Below, piece by piece: positions 1 to 8,968 of a DNA stretch of 64,000 nt. Source of the stretch: Haloterrigena turkmenica DSM 5511 (GTDB lineage: Archaea > Halobacteriota > Halobacteria > Halobacteriales > Natrialbaceae); contig NC_013743.1 of assembly GCF_000025325.1 (NCBI RefSeq), forward strand, positions 1,364,001 to 1,428,000. Direction: 5' to 3'. The translations under genes were made by a program, and so were the position numbers. The stretch's first letter is position 1; every line of letters begins with the position of its first letter. The notes below the pieces were generated by a model. The model was given only the letters and a program-made list of their open reading frames with translations. It searched no databases and was not told the DNA's origin.

Positions 1-1454
1 AGACCTGGCGCTTTCTCCCCTACGACTTCGAGATACGCTCGCGGACGATCGACGAGTACGGCGAGGAGAAGATCCCCGAGAACATGCAGCTCCAGGACTG
101 GGGGATCAGCTACGACGAGCTCGAGCCCTACTACGACGCGTTCGAGTACACCGCCGGCATCGCGGGCCAAGCGGGGAACATCGAGGGCGAAATCCAGGAG
201 TTGGGCAACCCGTACGAGGGGCCCCGCTCGCGGGAGTACCCGCTTCCGCCGATGATGGAGACCCCGGTCCTCGAGCGGTTCAAGGAGACGGCCGCCGAGA
301 TGGGATACGAGCCGTTTCAGGCGCCCTCGGCCAACCTCACGGAGCAGTACACGAACCCGGACGGCGTCCAGCAGGGCCAGTGTCAGTACTGTGGCTACTG
401 CGAGCGCTTCGGCTGCGAGTGGGGCGCGAAGGCCTCGCCGATCACGACCGTCCTGCCGGCCGCCCAGGAGACGGGGAACTTCGAACTGCGGACCCACTCC
501 GACGTGGTGGAGCTCCTCTATAACGAGGAGGCCCAGCAGGTCGAGGGCGTCCGATACGTCGACCGGAAGACCGACCAGGTGTACGAACAGCCGGCGGACG
601 TCGTCGCGCTGACCGCCTACGTGCTGAACAACGTCCGCCTCCTCCTGCTATCGGGGATCGGCGAACCGTACGATCCCGAGACCGGCGAGGGCACCGTCGG
701 GAAGAACTACTGCTACCAGAACTTCGGCGCCAGCGCGCGGGGCTTCTTCGACGAGGAGCAGTGGAACCTCTACATGGGCGCCGGCGCGCTCGGCGCGTCG
801 TTCGACGACCTGAACGGCGACAACTTCGACCACTCCGACCTGAACTTCCTCCACGGCGGCAACGTCGCGCTCAACCAGACCGGGGACCGACCGATCGCCA
901 ACAACCCGGTTCCGCCGGAGACGTCGTCGTGGGGCTCGGAGTTCAAGCAACAGAGCCTCGAGTACTACCACAGTTCGGTCTCGGTCGCCGCGCAGGGCGC
1001 GGTGTTGCCCTTCCGGGAGAACTACCTCGATCTCGACCCCAACTACACCGATCAGTACGGCCGACCGCTGCTGCGGATGACCTTCGACTGGCGCGAGCAG
1101 GACCGGAACCTCGTCGAACACATCGGGCCGCAACTCGAGGCGCTCATGGAGGAGATGGGCGCCGACACGATCGACGCGACCACGACGCTCGAGGGCAGTT
1201 TCGACATCACGCCCTACCAGTCGACCCACAACACGGGCGGCGCGATCATGGGGTCCGACCCCGCGGAGTCGGTCGTGAACAACTACCTGCAGTGTTGGGA
1301 GGCGAGCAACCTCTTCGTCCCCGGCGCCTCGGCGTTCGCGCACAACAGCGGCTACAACCCGACCGGCACCGTCGGTGCGCTGGCGTTCCGCGCGGCGGAG
1401 GGGATCCAGCAGTATCTGAACGAACCGGAGCAGCTGGCGGCACCCGAATCGTAG
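1..1454 (+). CDS. GMC-family oxidoreductase, C-terminal part (5' end outside window)
   Basis: The reading frame is open from base 3 (the first codons read TWRFLPYDFE) and ends with TAG at 1452-1454, so the true start lies upstream of the window. The C-terminal block NTGGAIMG followed by HNSGYNPTGTVGA is the GMC oxidoreductase C-terminal signature that carries the active-site His-Asn pair. A Cys-rich segment (CQYCGYCERFGC) matches gluconate/polyol dehydrogenase-like members of the family. Such enzymes oxidise alcohols or sugar acids with FAD and are often membrane or periplasm associated with a small partner subunit. The FAD-binding Rossmann motif, expected at the N-terminus, is not in the window. 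The substrate cannot be told from sequence. Confidence 0.88.
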   Translation, partial: TWRFLPYDFEIRSRTIDEYGEEKIPENMQLQDWGISYDELEPYYDAFEYTAGIAGQAGNIEGEIQELGNPYEGPRSREYPLPPMMETPVLERFKETAAEMGYEPFQAPSANLTEQYTNPDGVQQGQCQYCGYCERFGCEWGAKASPITTVLPAAQETGNFELRTHSDVVELLYNEEAQQVEGVRYVDRKTDQVYEQPADVVALTAYVLNNVRLLLLSGIGEPYDPETGEGTVGKNYCYQNFGASARGFFDEEQWNLYMGAGALGASFDDLNGDNFDHSDLNFLHGGNVALNQTGDRPIANNPVPPETSSWGSEFKQQSLEYYHSSVSVAAQGAVLPFRENYLDLDPNYTDQYGRPLLRMTFDWREQDRNLVEHIGPQLEALMEEMGADTIDATTTLEGSFDITPYQSTHNTGGAIMGSDPAESVVNNYLQCWEASNLFVPGASAFAHNSGYNPTGTVGALAFRAAEGIQQYLNEPEQLAAPES

Positions 1455-1577
1455 TCGGGCGCTGCAGCAGTTGGTTCCGTTTTTTCGTCGTGCGTGATCG
1501 CTCGAGACCGAGCGCCCGGGGGCTCGAGTCGCGACTGTTCACCGTCCCGCCTCGCCGACTCGCGCCCGCCGTCGGCC

Positions 1578-1712
1578 TCAGACGCCGAAGACGAACCGCA
1601 TCGCGAGGCCGATGAGGATCACGACGATTCCCGAAATCGTCGCGATGGGCGGAATGGGGATCAATAGGAGTACGATTCCGAGAAGGATGACGCCAGTCGA
1701 TAGTTTGACCAT
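1578..1712 (-). CDS. 44-aa membrane miniprotein
   Basis: A short ORF starts with ATG at 1712 and stops with TGA at 1578. The protein begins MVKLSTGVILLGIVLLLIPI, has a PIPP turn and then a second hydrophobic stretch (ISGIVVILIGLAM), so it forms two short transmembrane helices joined by a Pro-rich hinge. No catalytic residues are visible. It lies downstream of and convergent to the GMC gene. Small two-helix proteins of this kind are common in haloarchaea and have no assigned function. I rely on the clean hydrophobic pattern and codon bias; its expression is unproven. Confidence 0.6.
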   Translation of the reverse strand: MVKLSTGVILLGIVLLLIPIPPIATISGIVVILIGLAMRFVFGV

Positions 1713-1847
1713 ACGAAAAGATGGATTCGGCGACAGGTATCGCTGCGGCCGGCATCCCCAGCGCCGTTAAAAGCGTCGCCGACCCGGCCGTCCGCTAACC
1801 GGTCAGCGAGCGGTCACGTATAACCGGCCGCGGCCCGTGGGTAGCGT

Positions 1848-2639
1848 ATGGTCGACGCATCCGTCACGCCGATCGATCGCGGGACGATCACCGCCGACGC
1901 CAACAACATCGTCGAGGGCTTTACCCTGGGTTCGGCCGCCGATCCGAACCCCGAGACGGTGATGGCCGACGGCCCCGTCTACAACGTCGTCATCGACCAC
2001 CCCGAGGCGACGATCCTCTGGGACACCGGCTCCCACCCCGACGCCGCCGACGGTCACTGGCCCGAGGAGCTCTACGCCGCCTTCGAACACAGCGGCCTGC
2101 GACCGCTCGAGGACGACCTCGCCGACGCGGGCTACGACGTCGACGACATCGACGCGGTGATCCAGACCCACCTCCATCTCGATCACGCGGGCGGCCTCTA
2201 CGCCTTCGAGGGGACCGACGTGCCGATCTACGTCCACGAGCGCGAACTGAAGTACGCCTACTACAGCGCCAAGACCGACGCGGGCGACGAGGCCTACGTC
2301 GCCGGCGACTTCGACCGCGACCTGAACTGGAAGATCGTCCACGGCGACCGCGAGCGGCACTTCGCGGACCTCGAGTTCGTTCGCCTCCCCGGTCACACGC
2401 CGGGGCTGCTCGGCCTCGTCCTCGAACTCGAGGACGTCGGGACCGTCGTCCTCGCGGGCGATCAGGCCTACACGCGCTCGAACTATCACGACGAGCGGCC
2501 GATGGGGGGCCAACTGCTCTGGAGCAAACGCCACTGGCTCGAGAGCCTGCGGACCGTCCAGGAGATCGAACGCCGCCGCGACGCGACCGTGATCTGCGGC
2601 CACGACGGCGACGACCTCGAGACGCTTCGCGAATTGTGA
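1848..2639 (+). CDS. MBL-fold metallohydrolase (lactonase-like)
   Basis: This 263-aa protein has the metallo-beta-lactamase metal site: HLHLDH at residues 108-113, His183 in PGHTPG, Asp205 in AGDQAY and His252 near the C-terminus. The arrangement and length resemble the N-acyl-homoserine lactonase/AttM branch of Zn hydrolases, but a specific substrate cannot be inferred. It is probably a cytoplasmic hydrolase, as there is no signal peptide. It converges on the ABC operon with only 9 bp between the stop codons, and a second MBL hydrolase lies on the far side of that operon. ATG 1848 is the first start in frame. Confidence 0.88.
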   Translation: MVDASVTPIDRGTITADANNIVEGFTLGSAADPNPETVMADGPVYNVVIDHPEATILWDTGSHPDAADGHWPEELYAAFEHSGLRPLEDDLADAGYDVDDIDAVIQTHLHLDHAGGLYAFEGTDVPIYVHERELKYAYYSAKTDAGDEAYVAGDFDRDLNWKIVHGDRERHFADLEFVRLPGHTPGLLGLVLELEDVGTVVLAGDQAYTRSNYHDERPMGGQLLWSKRHWLESLRTVQEIERRRDATVICGHDGDDLETLREL

Positions 2640-2648
2640 GAACGAGAC

Positions 2649-3365
2649 TCAGTGAACGCCGACGTACGCCTCGCGGACGTACTCATTGTCGTGGAACTCC
2701 GCGGACGTGCCGGAGAGTTCGATCTCGCCGGTTTCGATCAGCGAGAGTCGTTCGGCGTGGTTCAGCGCGAACGTCGAGTTCTGCTCGGCGAGGAGGATCG
2801 TCAGTCCCTCCTCGTTCAGTCGCTCGAGCGCGTCGCCGATGTCCTGAATGATGACCGGCGCGAGCCCGAGCGTCGGCTCGTCGAGCATCAGGACGTCGGG
2901 GTCGCTCATGAGCGCGCGGCCGATGGCGAGCATCTGTTGCTCGCCGCCGCTCATCGTCTCGGCCTCCTGTTCGCGCCGGTCGTCGAGCCGCGGGAACAGG
3001 TCGTAGACCACGTCGAGGTCGGCCCGGACCCCGTCGCGATCGTCGCGGAACTGGGCGCCCATCAGCAGGTTCTCGTGGACCGAGAAGTACGGGAACAGGT
3101 CCCGGTCCTCGGTGCAGTAGATGAGGCCGTCCCTGACGATCTGCTGTGGGGGCACTCGAGCGAGGTCCGCGCCGTCGTACCTGATCGTCCCCTCGTACTC
3201 GGTGAAGCCGGCGACGGCGTTGAGCATGGTCGTTTTTCCGGCTCCGTTGGGGCCGATCACGCCGTAGATCTCGCCCGCCTCGATCGACAGCGAGACGCCT
3301 CTCAATGCGTGTGACTTGCCGTAGTAGACGTTGAGGTCGTCGATTTCGAGTATCGTGTCGGTCAT
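2649..3365 (-). CDS. livF: Branched-chain amino-acid-type ABC transporter, ATPase LivF
   Basis: A 238-aa ABC ATPase with Walker A GPNGAGKT (residues 38-45), an intact signature MSGGEQQ and Walker B LMLDEP followed by TLGLAP, which is typical of LivF. It energises the importer formed with LivH and LivM at the cytoplasmic face. It is the last gene of a five-gene operon; its ATG overlaps the livG stop codon by one base (TAATG), so the two are translationally coupled. The family imports hydrophobic amino acids, and relatives import urea or short amides; the ligand here is unknown. Confidence 0.94.
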   Translation of the reverse strand: MTDTILEIDDLNVYYGKSHALRGVSLSIEAGEIYGVIGPNGAGKTTMLNAVAGFTEYEGTIRYDGADLARVPPQQIVRDGLIYCTEDRDLFPYFSVHENLLMGAQFRDDRDGVRADLDVVYDLFPRLDDRREQEAETMSGGEQQMLAIGRALMSDPDVLMLDEPTLGLAPVIIQDIGDALERLNEEGLTILLAEQNSTFALNHAERLSLIETGEIELSGTSAEFHDNEYVREAYVGVH

Positions 3366-4093
3366 TACAGTCCCTCCCCGGCGAGGTACGCTTCCTGGAC
3401 GCGCTCGTTCTCGGCGATCGCGTCGGGGCTACCCGCCGCGAGGAAGTCGCCGTTGTTGAGCACGACGACGCGGTCGACCAGATCCATCAGGCCGCCCATG
3501 TTGTGGTCGACGACGACCATCGTCATCCCCTCCTCGCGGAAGCCTTCGATCTGGGCCGACAGCTCGGCGATCTCCGCCTGATTCATCCCGGCGAAGGGCT
3601 CGTCGAGCAACAACAGCTCGGGCTCGGTCGCCAACGCTTTGGCGATCTCGAGTCGGCGGACGTCGGCGTGGGGCAGTTCCCCCGGCATCTGATCGAGGTC
3701 GTCCTCGATATCGATGCGCGCGGCGTACTCGCGGATCTCCGCCTCGCTCGCGCCGCCGTACAACGAGAAGACGCTGTTCGGCAGCGTGAACAGCTCGATG
3801 TTGTCGGCGACCGACATCGAGTCGATCGGGTTCGACTCCTGGGAGACTCTCGAGAGGCCCTGATTGACCACCTCGTGGGTCGCGTCGTCGGTGATGTCCG
3901 CGCCGTCGAACCGGATCCGCCCCTCGGTGACGTCGTAGAGGCCCATGATGCAGTTGAACACCGTGGACTTCCCCGACCCGTTCGGCCCGATCAGGCCGAC
4001 GATCTCGCCGCGCTCGACGGAAAGCGAGAAGTCGTCGACGGCGACCAGGCCGCCGAACGTCTTCGTGAGGCCGTCGACCTCGAGGAGGCTCAC
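3365..4093 (-). CDS. livG: Branched-chain amino-acid-type ABC transporter, ATPase LivG
   Basis: A 242-aa ABC ATPase with Walker A GPNGSGKS (residues 36-43) and Walker B LLLLDEP followed by FAGMNQAE, the LivG hallmark. The signature segment, where LivG proteins normally have an LSxGxxRRLEIA form, reads LPHADVRRLEIAKAL: the family's RRLEIA tail is kept but the Ser-Gly core is replaced. The start is GTG at 4093, which overlaps the livM stop by four bases (GTGA). It pairs with LivF to form a heteromeric ATPase. Despite the unusual signature the rest of the protein is full length and well kept. Confidence 0.92.
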   Translation of the reverse strand: MSLLEVDGLTKTFGGLVAVDDFSLSVERGEIVGLIGPNGSGKSTVFNCIMGLYDVTEGRIRFDGADITDDATHEVVNQGLSRVSQESNPIDSMSVADNIELFTLPNSVFSLYGGASEAEIREYAARIDIEDDLDQMPGELPHADVRRLEIAKALATEPELLLLDEPFAGMNQAEIAELSAQIEGFREEGMTMVVVDHNMGGLMDLVDRVVVLNNGDFLAAGSPDAIAENERVQEAYLAGEGL

Positions 4094-5208
4094 TCGCGAT
4101 CACCTCCGACCGCGCCGACGGCGTGCCAGATCCAGCGGAAGAGCCCGTTGCGGGCGAACACGAGGACGAGCAGGACCAGCAGCCAGAGCATGACCCAGCG
4201 CGTCGAGTGGCCGAACCACAGCCGCAGGATCTCGTCGCGCAACAGCACGAAGAGGAACGCGCCGCCGATCGGGCCAAGTACGGAGCTCATGCCGCCGATG
4301 ACCGCCATCGCGATCATCTCGATGCTTCGGTCGACGACGACGAAGGTCGTGGGGTCGACGTTCCCGCCGAAGTGGGCCAGCAAGACGCCGCCGATCCCCA
4401 TCGTGATCGAACTGAGCGCGAACGACCAGAGCTTGAACTTCGTCGGGTCGAGCCCGGCCGCCGACACGGCGCGTTCGTTCTCGCGGATCGCGACGAGCAC
4501 AGTCCCGACGTTCGACCTGGCGACGACGGTGAGCGCGGCCGCGACGAGTAACATCGGGACGAGCATGAGGTAGTACCGCTCGGTGAAGTCCCAGGTGAAT
4601 ACCTCGACCGCCTGGAACCCGTTCTCGCCGCCGAGGGTCTCACTGAACCCGATCGTCAGCCGGTAGAACAGGAGCACGGCGACGAACGTGACGAGCGAGA
4701 AGTACGGCCCCGACAGGCGCAGCGAGGGCAGGCCGATGAGAAGGCCGAGCACCAGCGCCGCGAGGATCGAGACCGGGATGGTGACCCAGAAGCTCGGCAC
4801 CGGACTGAGGTTGACGGCTAACAGCGCCGTCGTGTAGCCGGCCGCGGCCGACAGCGCCGAGTGGCCGAAGCTGATGTAGCCGGTGTAGCCGCTCTGGATG
4901 TCCCAGCCCATCGCGAAGATCGACCAGATGCAGGCGACCGCGAGCGTCCGCATGTAGTTGCCGACGAACAGCGGCGCCCACATCGGAACGGTCGCGAGCG
5001 CGACGAGCGCCGCGACGAGCAGCCCCAGCTGGAGTCCCGTCACCTCGCCGACGTACGAGCCGAGGAACCGGTTGAAGAGGTTCGCGCCGGGTTGCAGCGC
5101 GCGGTCAATCGGCGAGAGGACGCGAGCGGCGGCCCGCCCGCTCGGGAGCAGGATCGATCGTCGAACCGTACTGCGCAGCCGTCCGATCCGTCTGACGCGT
5201 TCACTCAT
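4090..5208 (-). CDS. livM: Branched-chain amino-acid-type ABC transporter, permease LivM
   Basis: A 372-aa polytopic membrane protein. After an amphipathic N-terminal extension of about 60 residues come several hydrophobic segments, with the permease motif SGYTGYISFGHSALSAAAGY and the cytoplasmic EAA-like loop ENERAVSAAGLDPTKFKLW, both typical of LivM. It forms the transmembrane channel with LivH. ATG 5208 overlaps the livH stop codon by 8 bp and the stop overlaps livG by 4 bp, so translation is coupled along the operon. The N-terminal extension is longer than in bacterial LivM. Confidence 0.93.
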   Translation of the reverse strand: MSERVRRIGRLRSTVRRSILLPSGRAAARVLSPIDRALQPGANLFNRFLGSYVGEVTGLQLGLLVAALVALATVPMWAPLFVGNYMRTLAVACIWSIFAMGWDIQSGYTGYISFGHSALSAAAGYTTALLAVNLSPVPSFWVTIPVSILAALVLGLLIGLPSLRLSGPYFSLVTFVAVLLFYRLTIGFSETLGGENGFQAVEVFTWDFTERYYLMLVPMLLVAAALTVVARSNVGTVLVAIRENERAVSAAGLDPTKFKLWSFALSSITMGIGGVLLAHFGGNVDPTTFVVVDRSIEMIAMAVIGGMSSVLGPIGGAFLFVLLRDEILRLWFGHSTRWVMLWLLVLLVLVFARNGLFRWIWHAVGAVGGDRE

Positions 5209-6082
5209 GGACGTATTCCCTCCCGTACAGCCCCTGCGGTAACAGGAACAGTACGACCAGTAGGATGATCAGTGAGAGGATCCCGCGGAAGCTCTGGCCC
5301 AGCATCGAGACGGTCAGCGTCTCGGTGTAGCCGATCAGGTAGGCGGCGATGATCGACCCCTTGATCGAGCCGATGCCGCCGATCACCACGATGATGAAGG
5401 CCAGCGCGAGCGGGTTCAGCCACATCAGCGGCGTGGCGGCCTGGTCGCCGCCGAGGAAGATCCCCGCGAGGCCCGCGAGCCCGCCGGCGATCAGCCACGT
5501 GCGGGTCCGGACCGAGTGGAGGTCGACGCCGGTGAGCTGTGCCCCCCGCTCGCTCATCGACGCGGCGAGGATGGACCGACCGCCGTCGGTCTGGGTGATG
5601 TAGTACCACAGCAGCCCGATAGCGATCCAGGAGAGAACGAAGCCGGCCAGATCGTTGTACGAAACCGACGTGCCTGCAATGCCGACCTGGCCGCTGACGA
5701 CCGTGTAGGCGTACGGCTGGTCGCCGAAGATGCCGAGCGCGATTTCGGTCGTCATGGTGGCGACGACGACCGTCGCGAGGAACGTGATCACGGGATCGTC
5801 CTCGATGTAACGGACCAGACCGGCGTACAGCCCGTACGACGCCAGCCCGATAACCCCGACTGCGACCGGGAACACGACGAGTCGCGGTAAGGCGACCGAC
5901 TCCCAGATCACGTCGCGGTTGAGGATCACGAACACGTACGCGCCGGCCATGATGAGGGCGCCGTGAGCGAGGTTCAACACGCCGCCGACGCCGAAGATCA
6001 TGGTGAACCCGATGGCGATGAGCGCGTAGAGGGCGCTGATCATCGCGCCGGTAATCAGTATCGAGAGGAGCGAGTCGAGCAT
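5201..6082 (-). CDS. livH: Branched-chain amino-acid-type ABC transporter, permease LivH
   Basis: A 293-aa inner-membrane permease beginning MLDSLLSILITGAMISALYA with the LivH motif VLNLAHGALIMAGAY. The open frame continues upstream of 6082 into the livK region, but that part reads as Arg-rich low-complexity sequence and is a shadow of livK. The ATG at 6082 gives the normal family length and lies 2 bp after the livK stop. It is expected to have about eight membrane segments and to pair with LivM. Confidence 0.94.
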   Translation of the reverse strand: MLDSLLSILITGAMISALYALIAIGFTMIFGVGGVLNLAHGALIMAGAYVFVILNRDVIWESVALPRLVVFPVAVGVIGLASYGLYAGLVRYIEDDPVITFLATVVVATMTTEIALGIFGDQPYAYTVVSGQVGIAGTSVSYNDLAGFVLSWIAIGLLWYYITQTDGGRSILAASMSERGAQLTGVDLHSVRTRTWLIAGGLAGLAGIFLGGDQAATPLMWLNPLALAFIIVVIGGIGSIKGSIIAAYLIGYTETLTVSMLGQSFRGILSLIILLVVLFLLPQGLYGREYVHE

Positions 6083-6084
6083 GC

Positions 6085-7419
6085 CTAGCCCATCCACTCG
6101 GGTTGTATGTGGTCTGCCGTCCGGTACTGTTCGGGGTAGACGCACTCGAGGCCGTCCTCGGGGCGCCACTGCGTGATCGGGAAGTTGGTGATTTCGTCGT
6201 TCTCGCCGCGCTCCTCCTGGACGTCGTGGGGGTAGTCGTCGCCCTCGCCGTAGAACGAGATCTCGCCGGCGGTCCCCGTGTACTCCAGCCCCAGCATCGC
6301 GTCGACGATGGCGTCGAGGTCGCTCTCGTAGTCGGCCGTGCCGGCCTCCTCGACGGCCTCCCGGTACAGGTAGATCGCGTCGTAGGTGTTGAACCCCATG
6401 TACATCGGGAGGTCGGGTGCGTCGCCGTCGTCCTCGGTGAACGACTGGTACGCGTCGACGAAGTCGAGCGTCTTCTCCGTGATGTCGGTCGTGCCGGCGG
6501 CGCCCGACTGCGAGGTCGTCTCGAAGGTCGCGGCCCCCTCCGAGAGCTCGTAGAAGTCGGGCGTCATCGAGGCGACGTGGATCCCTTCGATACCGAACTC
6601 GGCCTGGCGCTGGTGCCAGCTCGCGAGCATATCGGTCGCGATGATGTGGGCGAAGAATCGGAAGACGGCGTCCGGCTCTTCGGACTCGAGATCGTCCATC
6701 ACCGTGCTGAAATCGTCGATCCCGGTCGACAGTTCGGACTCGTAGACGACGTCGTAGCCCCGCGATTCCAGTTCGCCCGGCAGGTTGTTCGTGAACGGGT
6801 CCGTCCACGCGGCGTCGTCCGCCAGATACGCGAACGAGTTCCAGCCGTGGTGGTCCGAGAGGTAGTCGGCGTAGCCGCCCATCGCCTCGGCCTGGAAGTA
6901 CGAGTTGATCGGGCCGGAGCGGAAGATGTTCTTGTTCGCCTCGTAGTCCGAGCCGGTCGAGTTCTCGATGATCGCCGGCGAGGCCGACCCGGTGACGATG
7001 TACGGGACGTCGTTCTCGGCGATCATATCCATGATGTTGAGCGAGACCTCGCTGGAGAACGTGCCGACGAGTAGATCGACGTTCTCCTGATTGATCAGCC
7101 GCGACGCCTCGTCCTGGGCCGTCGACGGATCGGAGCGCGTGTTCGCGCTGACGACTTCGATGTCCTCGTCTCGAATCCCACCGTCTTCGTTGATCTCTTC
7201 GGCGGCCAGTTCGGCGCTCCGCTCGGAGCCGATCCCCTGCGTGTTCTCCAGCGGAGCGAGATGACCGATCGTAACCCCCTCGTCGTCGCCACTCCCGATG
7301 CAGCCGGCCAACGTCGTCGCCACGGCGCCGGCACCCGCGGCGCCGATGAACCGCCGACGCCCGACGGACATTTTACCAGTTCTATCTGATCTGAGCGTAT
7401 TGTTATCGTCGTTATCCAT
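6085..7419 (-). CDS. livK: ABC transporter substrate-binding lipoprotein (LivK/J type)
   Basis: A 444-aa periplasmic-binding-protein-like receptor and the first gene of the liv operon. The N-terminus has a Tat motif GRRRFIG (residues 20-26), a hydrophobic stretch and the lipobox LAGC with Cys40, so it is probably exported folded and lipid-anchored outside the membrane. The mature part starts GVTIGHLAPLENTQG and matches type I binding proteins for branched-chain amino acids or amides. An alternative start at 7371 (MSVGRRRF) would still keep the whole Tat signal. It delivers substrate to LivH/LivM. The ligand is not predictable. Confidence 0.93.
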   Translation of the reverse strand: MDNDDNNTLRSDRTGKMSVGRRRFIGAAGAGAVATTLAGCIGSGDDEGVTIGHLAPLENTQGIGSERSAELAAEEINEDGGIRDEDIEVVSANTRSDPSTAQDEASRLINQENVDLLVGTFSSEVSLNIMDMIAENDVPYIVTGSASPAIIENSTGSDYEANKNIFRSGPINSYFQAEAMGGYADYLSDHHGWNSFAYLADDAAWTDPFTNNLPGELESRGYDVVYESELSTGIDDFSTVMDDLESEEPDAVFRFFAHIIATDMLASWHQRQAEFGIEGIHVASMTPDFYELSEGAATFETTSQSGAAGTTDITEKTLDFVDAYQSFTEDDGDAPDLPMYMGFNTYDAIYLYREAVEEAGTADYESDLDAIVDAMLGLEYTGTAGEISFYGEGDDYPHDVQEERGENDEITNFPITQWRPEDGLECVYPEQYRTADHIQPEWMG

Positions 7420-7577
7420 TGACTGTCACTCTGTTACCGATTCTCACCCAACACTTCAGATTCTCCAACAATAAAGGTGAGGGTAGTTAGCAAAGATCGA
7501 ACGACTAGTGGAAGCGTGTGAGTCACTACCTACTACCAAGATCGTACGGCCGCCGAAATCGAACGGAAGTAGACGCC

Positions 7578-8567
7578 TCAGACGATCTCTTCCGGAGAAA
7601 CGCTCTCGGTAACCAGTCGGTACCTCCCGTCGTCGACGGTAACCGCTCCTTCGTGACGGAGGTGATCGAGATGGGCGAAGGCCTCGCCTGGTCCGTGGAG
7701 GATGTGGATCCCCTCGAGGTCGCCGAACAGGTGGTCGCTCACCGTCCAGGCGTCGGCCGGGCCGTGCTCGTCGAGCACGTCGACGACTTTCTCGGCCCGC
7801 TCGCGGTGGTGGTCGATGATCTCGCGGGCGCGGGCGGTCGGGTCCTCGATCGGATCCCGGTGGCCGGGCCAGACGCGATCGTAGTCGCGGTCAGCTAATC
7901 GCTCGAGCGTGGTCAGATACTTCGCCAGCGGCCGATCGACGCGGACGTCGGCGCCCCCGACGTTGGGCGTGTACACCGGCAGGAGGGCGTCCCCGACGAC
8001 GGCCTCGCGGCCGCCGTCCAGTTCGAAACAACAGAGTCCCGCCGCGTGACCCGGCGCGTGAACCGTCTCGAGTCGATAGCCGCCGACCTCGAGGACGTCC
8101 CCGTCCGCGATCGGCGTGACGTCGGCTGGCTCGCCCTCGATGGTCGACGCCGCCTCGAGAAACTCCAGCAACTCGGCCCGCGCGTCCTCGGGGACGCCCC
8201 ACTCCTCGAGCAGTTCCTTGCGACGCCGGTCGACGGCGGCCATCGTGTCGGCGTCGCCCGCGACCAGCGGCGCGTCGGCCTCGTGGACGTAGACCGTCGC
8301 GTCACTCTCGGCCTGAATCTCGCCGGCCAGTCCCGCGTGATCGACGTGGAAGTGCGTCAGCACGATGTCGTCGACGTCCGCGAACGCGTAGCCGCGCTCG
8401 GCCAGTCCGTCCCGCAAGTCCTCGCGCACGCCTGGCGTCGCGATTCCGGTATCGACGAGCACGAGGTCGCCGCCGTCACGAGACACCTCCGGAGTCTCAC
8501 CGTCGACGAGAATGTAGGCGTTGTTTCGGCCCTCGAACTCCTCGTTACCCAGCCGTATTCGATCCAT
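7578..8567 (-). CDS. MBL-fold hydrolase with C-terminal winged-helix-like domain
   Basis: A 329-aa protein with the metal motif THFHVDH (residues 71-77), HAPGHAAG and WPGHRDPI, followed by an RxxxIxxHHxER stretch that matches the glyoxalase-II-like/LACTB2 branch and its C-terminal winged-helix region (DHLFGDLEGIHILHGPGEAF). It probably hydrolyses a thioester or phosphoester with two metal ions in the cytoplasm. I chose ATG 8567 rather than TTG 8579 because MDRIRLGNEEFEGRNNAY begins at the conserved fold. A decayed copy of its last 50 residues lies at 12196-12354. It faces the same way as the liv operon but is separated from it by about 160 bp. Confidence 0.88.
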   Translation of the reverse strand: MDRIRLGNEEFEGRNNAYILVDGETPEVSRDGGDLVLVDTGIATPGVREDLRDGLAERGYAFADVDDIVLTHFHVDHAGLAGEIQAESDATVYVHEADAPLVAGDADTMAAVDRRRKELLEEWGVPEDARAELLEFLEAASTIEGEPADVTPIADGDVLEVGGYRLETVHAPGHAAGLCCFELDGGREAVVGDALLPVYTPNVGGADVRVDRPLAKYLTTLERLADRDYDRVWPGHRDPIEDPTARAREIIDHHRERAEKVVDVLDEHGPADAWTVSDHLFGDLEGIHILHGPGEAFAHLDHLRHEGAVTVDDGRYRLVTESVSPEEIV

Positions 8568-8632
8568 ATCTGGACACAACTTGCTGATCGTTCATAATTC
8601 ACCGGGCTGCGAGGTCGGACGAGCGATTTTCG

Positions 8633-8940
8633 GTGCCTCGACTCGACGGCCCGTTCGATCTCGTCTTCCTCGACGCCATCAAGTCGGAGTACGAGGAGTA
8701 CCTGGCCGAGTCGCTGCCGCTGCTGACGGCGGGCGGGATGGTCGTCGCGGGCAACCTCCTTCGCAGCGGTCGGGTCGCCGCTGCGGCCGCGGACACCGAA
8801 ACCGACGTTATCGAGGGGAGTACGGCTCGTCGGCGGCCGCGCTTCGAGCGTTCAACGAGACGTTCGTCGATCACGACGACCTCGAGGCGATCATCACGCC
8901 CCAGGGCGACGGGACCGGCGCTGCCGTCAAAACCTCTTGA
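8633..8940 (+). pseudogene. O-methyltransferase remnant, truncated and frameshifted
   Basis: From 8633 the frame reads FDLVFLDAIKSEYEEY and later GGMVVAGNLLRSGR, which is the second half of a class I SAM-dependent O-methyltransferase (the typical family form is FDLVFLDADK ... GGLVVADNLL). At about 8815-8822, within a GGGG run, the match jumps by one base to another frame that reads ALRAFNETFVDHDDLEAII and ends QGDGTGAAVKTS with TGA at 8938-8940. The N-terminal SAM-binding half is missing, so the gene is 5'-deleted as well as frameshifted. The stop codon abuts a hairpin at 8945-8968 that may mark a mobile-element end. I infer a dead gene; a sequencing error could explain the frameshift but not the truncation. 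Confidence 0.72.
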
Positions 8941-8944
8941 CGTC

Positions 8945-8968
8945 CTCCCCGCGCCGAAGCGCGAGGAG
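8945..8968. repeat. GC-rich hairpin, candidate mobile-element end
   Basis: The arms CTCCCCGCGC and GCGCGAGGAG pair at nine of ten positions around a CGAA loop. The hairpin begins four bases after the stop codon of the O-methyltransferase remnant. Hairpins next to an edge are a feature of IS200/IS605-type elements and their non-autonomous derivatives in haloarchaea, and dispersed-repeat copies A and B follow within 400 bp. It could also simply be a terminator-like structure for the dead gene. Confidence 0.45.

Noticed and set aside
5201-6808. LivH frame extended upstream to 6808
   Set aside because: The upstream 242 residues are Arg-rich and lie opposite or within livK coding sequence; the ATG at 6082 gives the normal family length.
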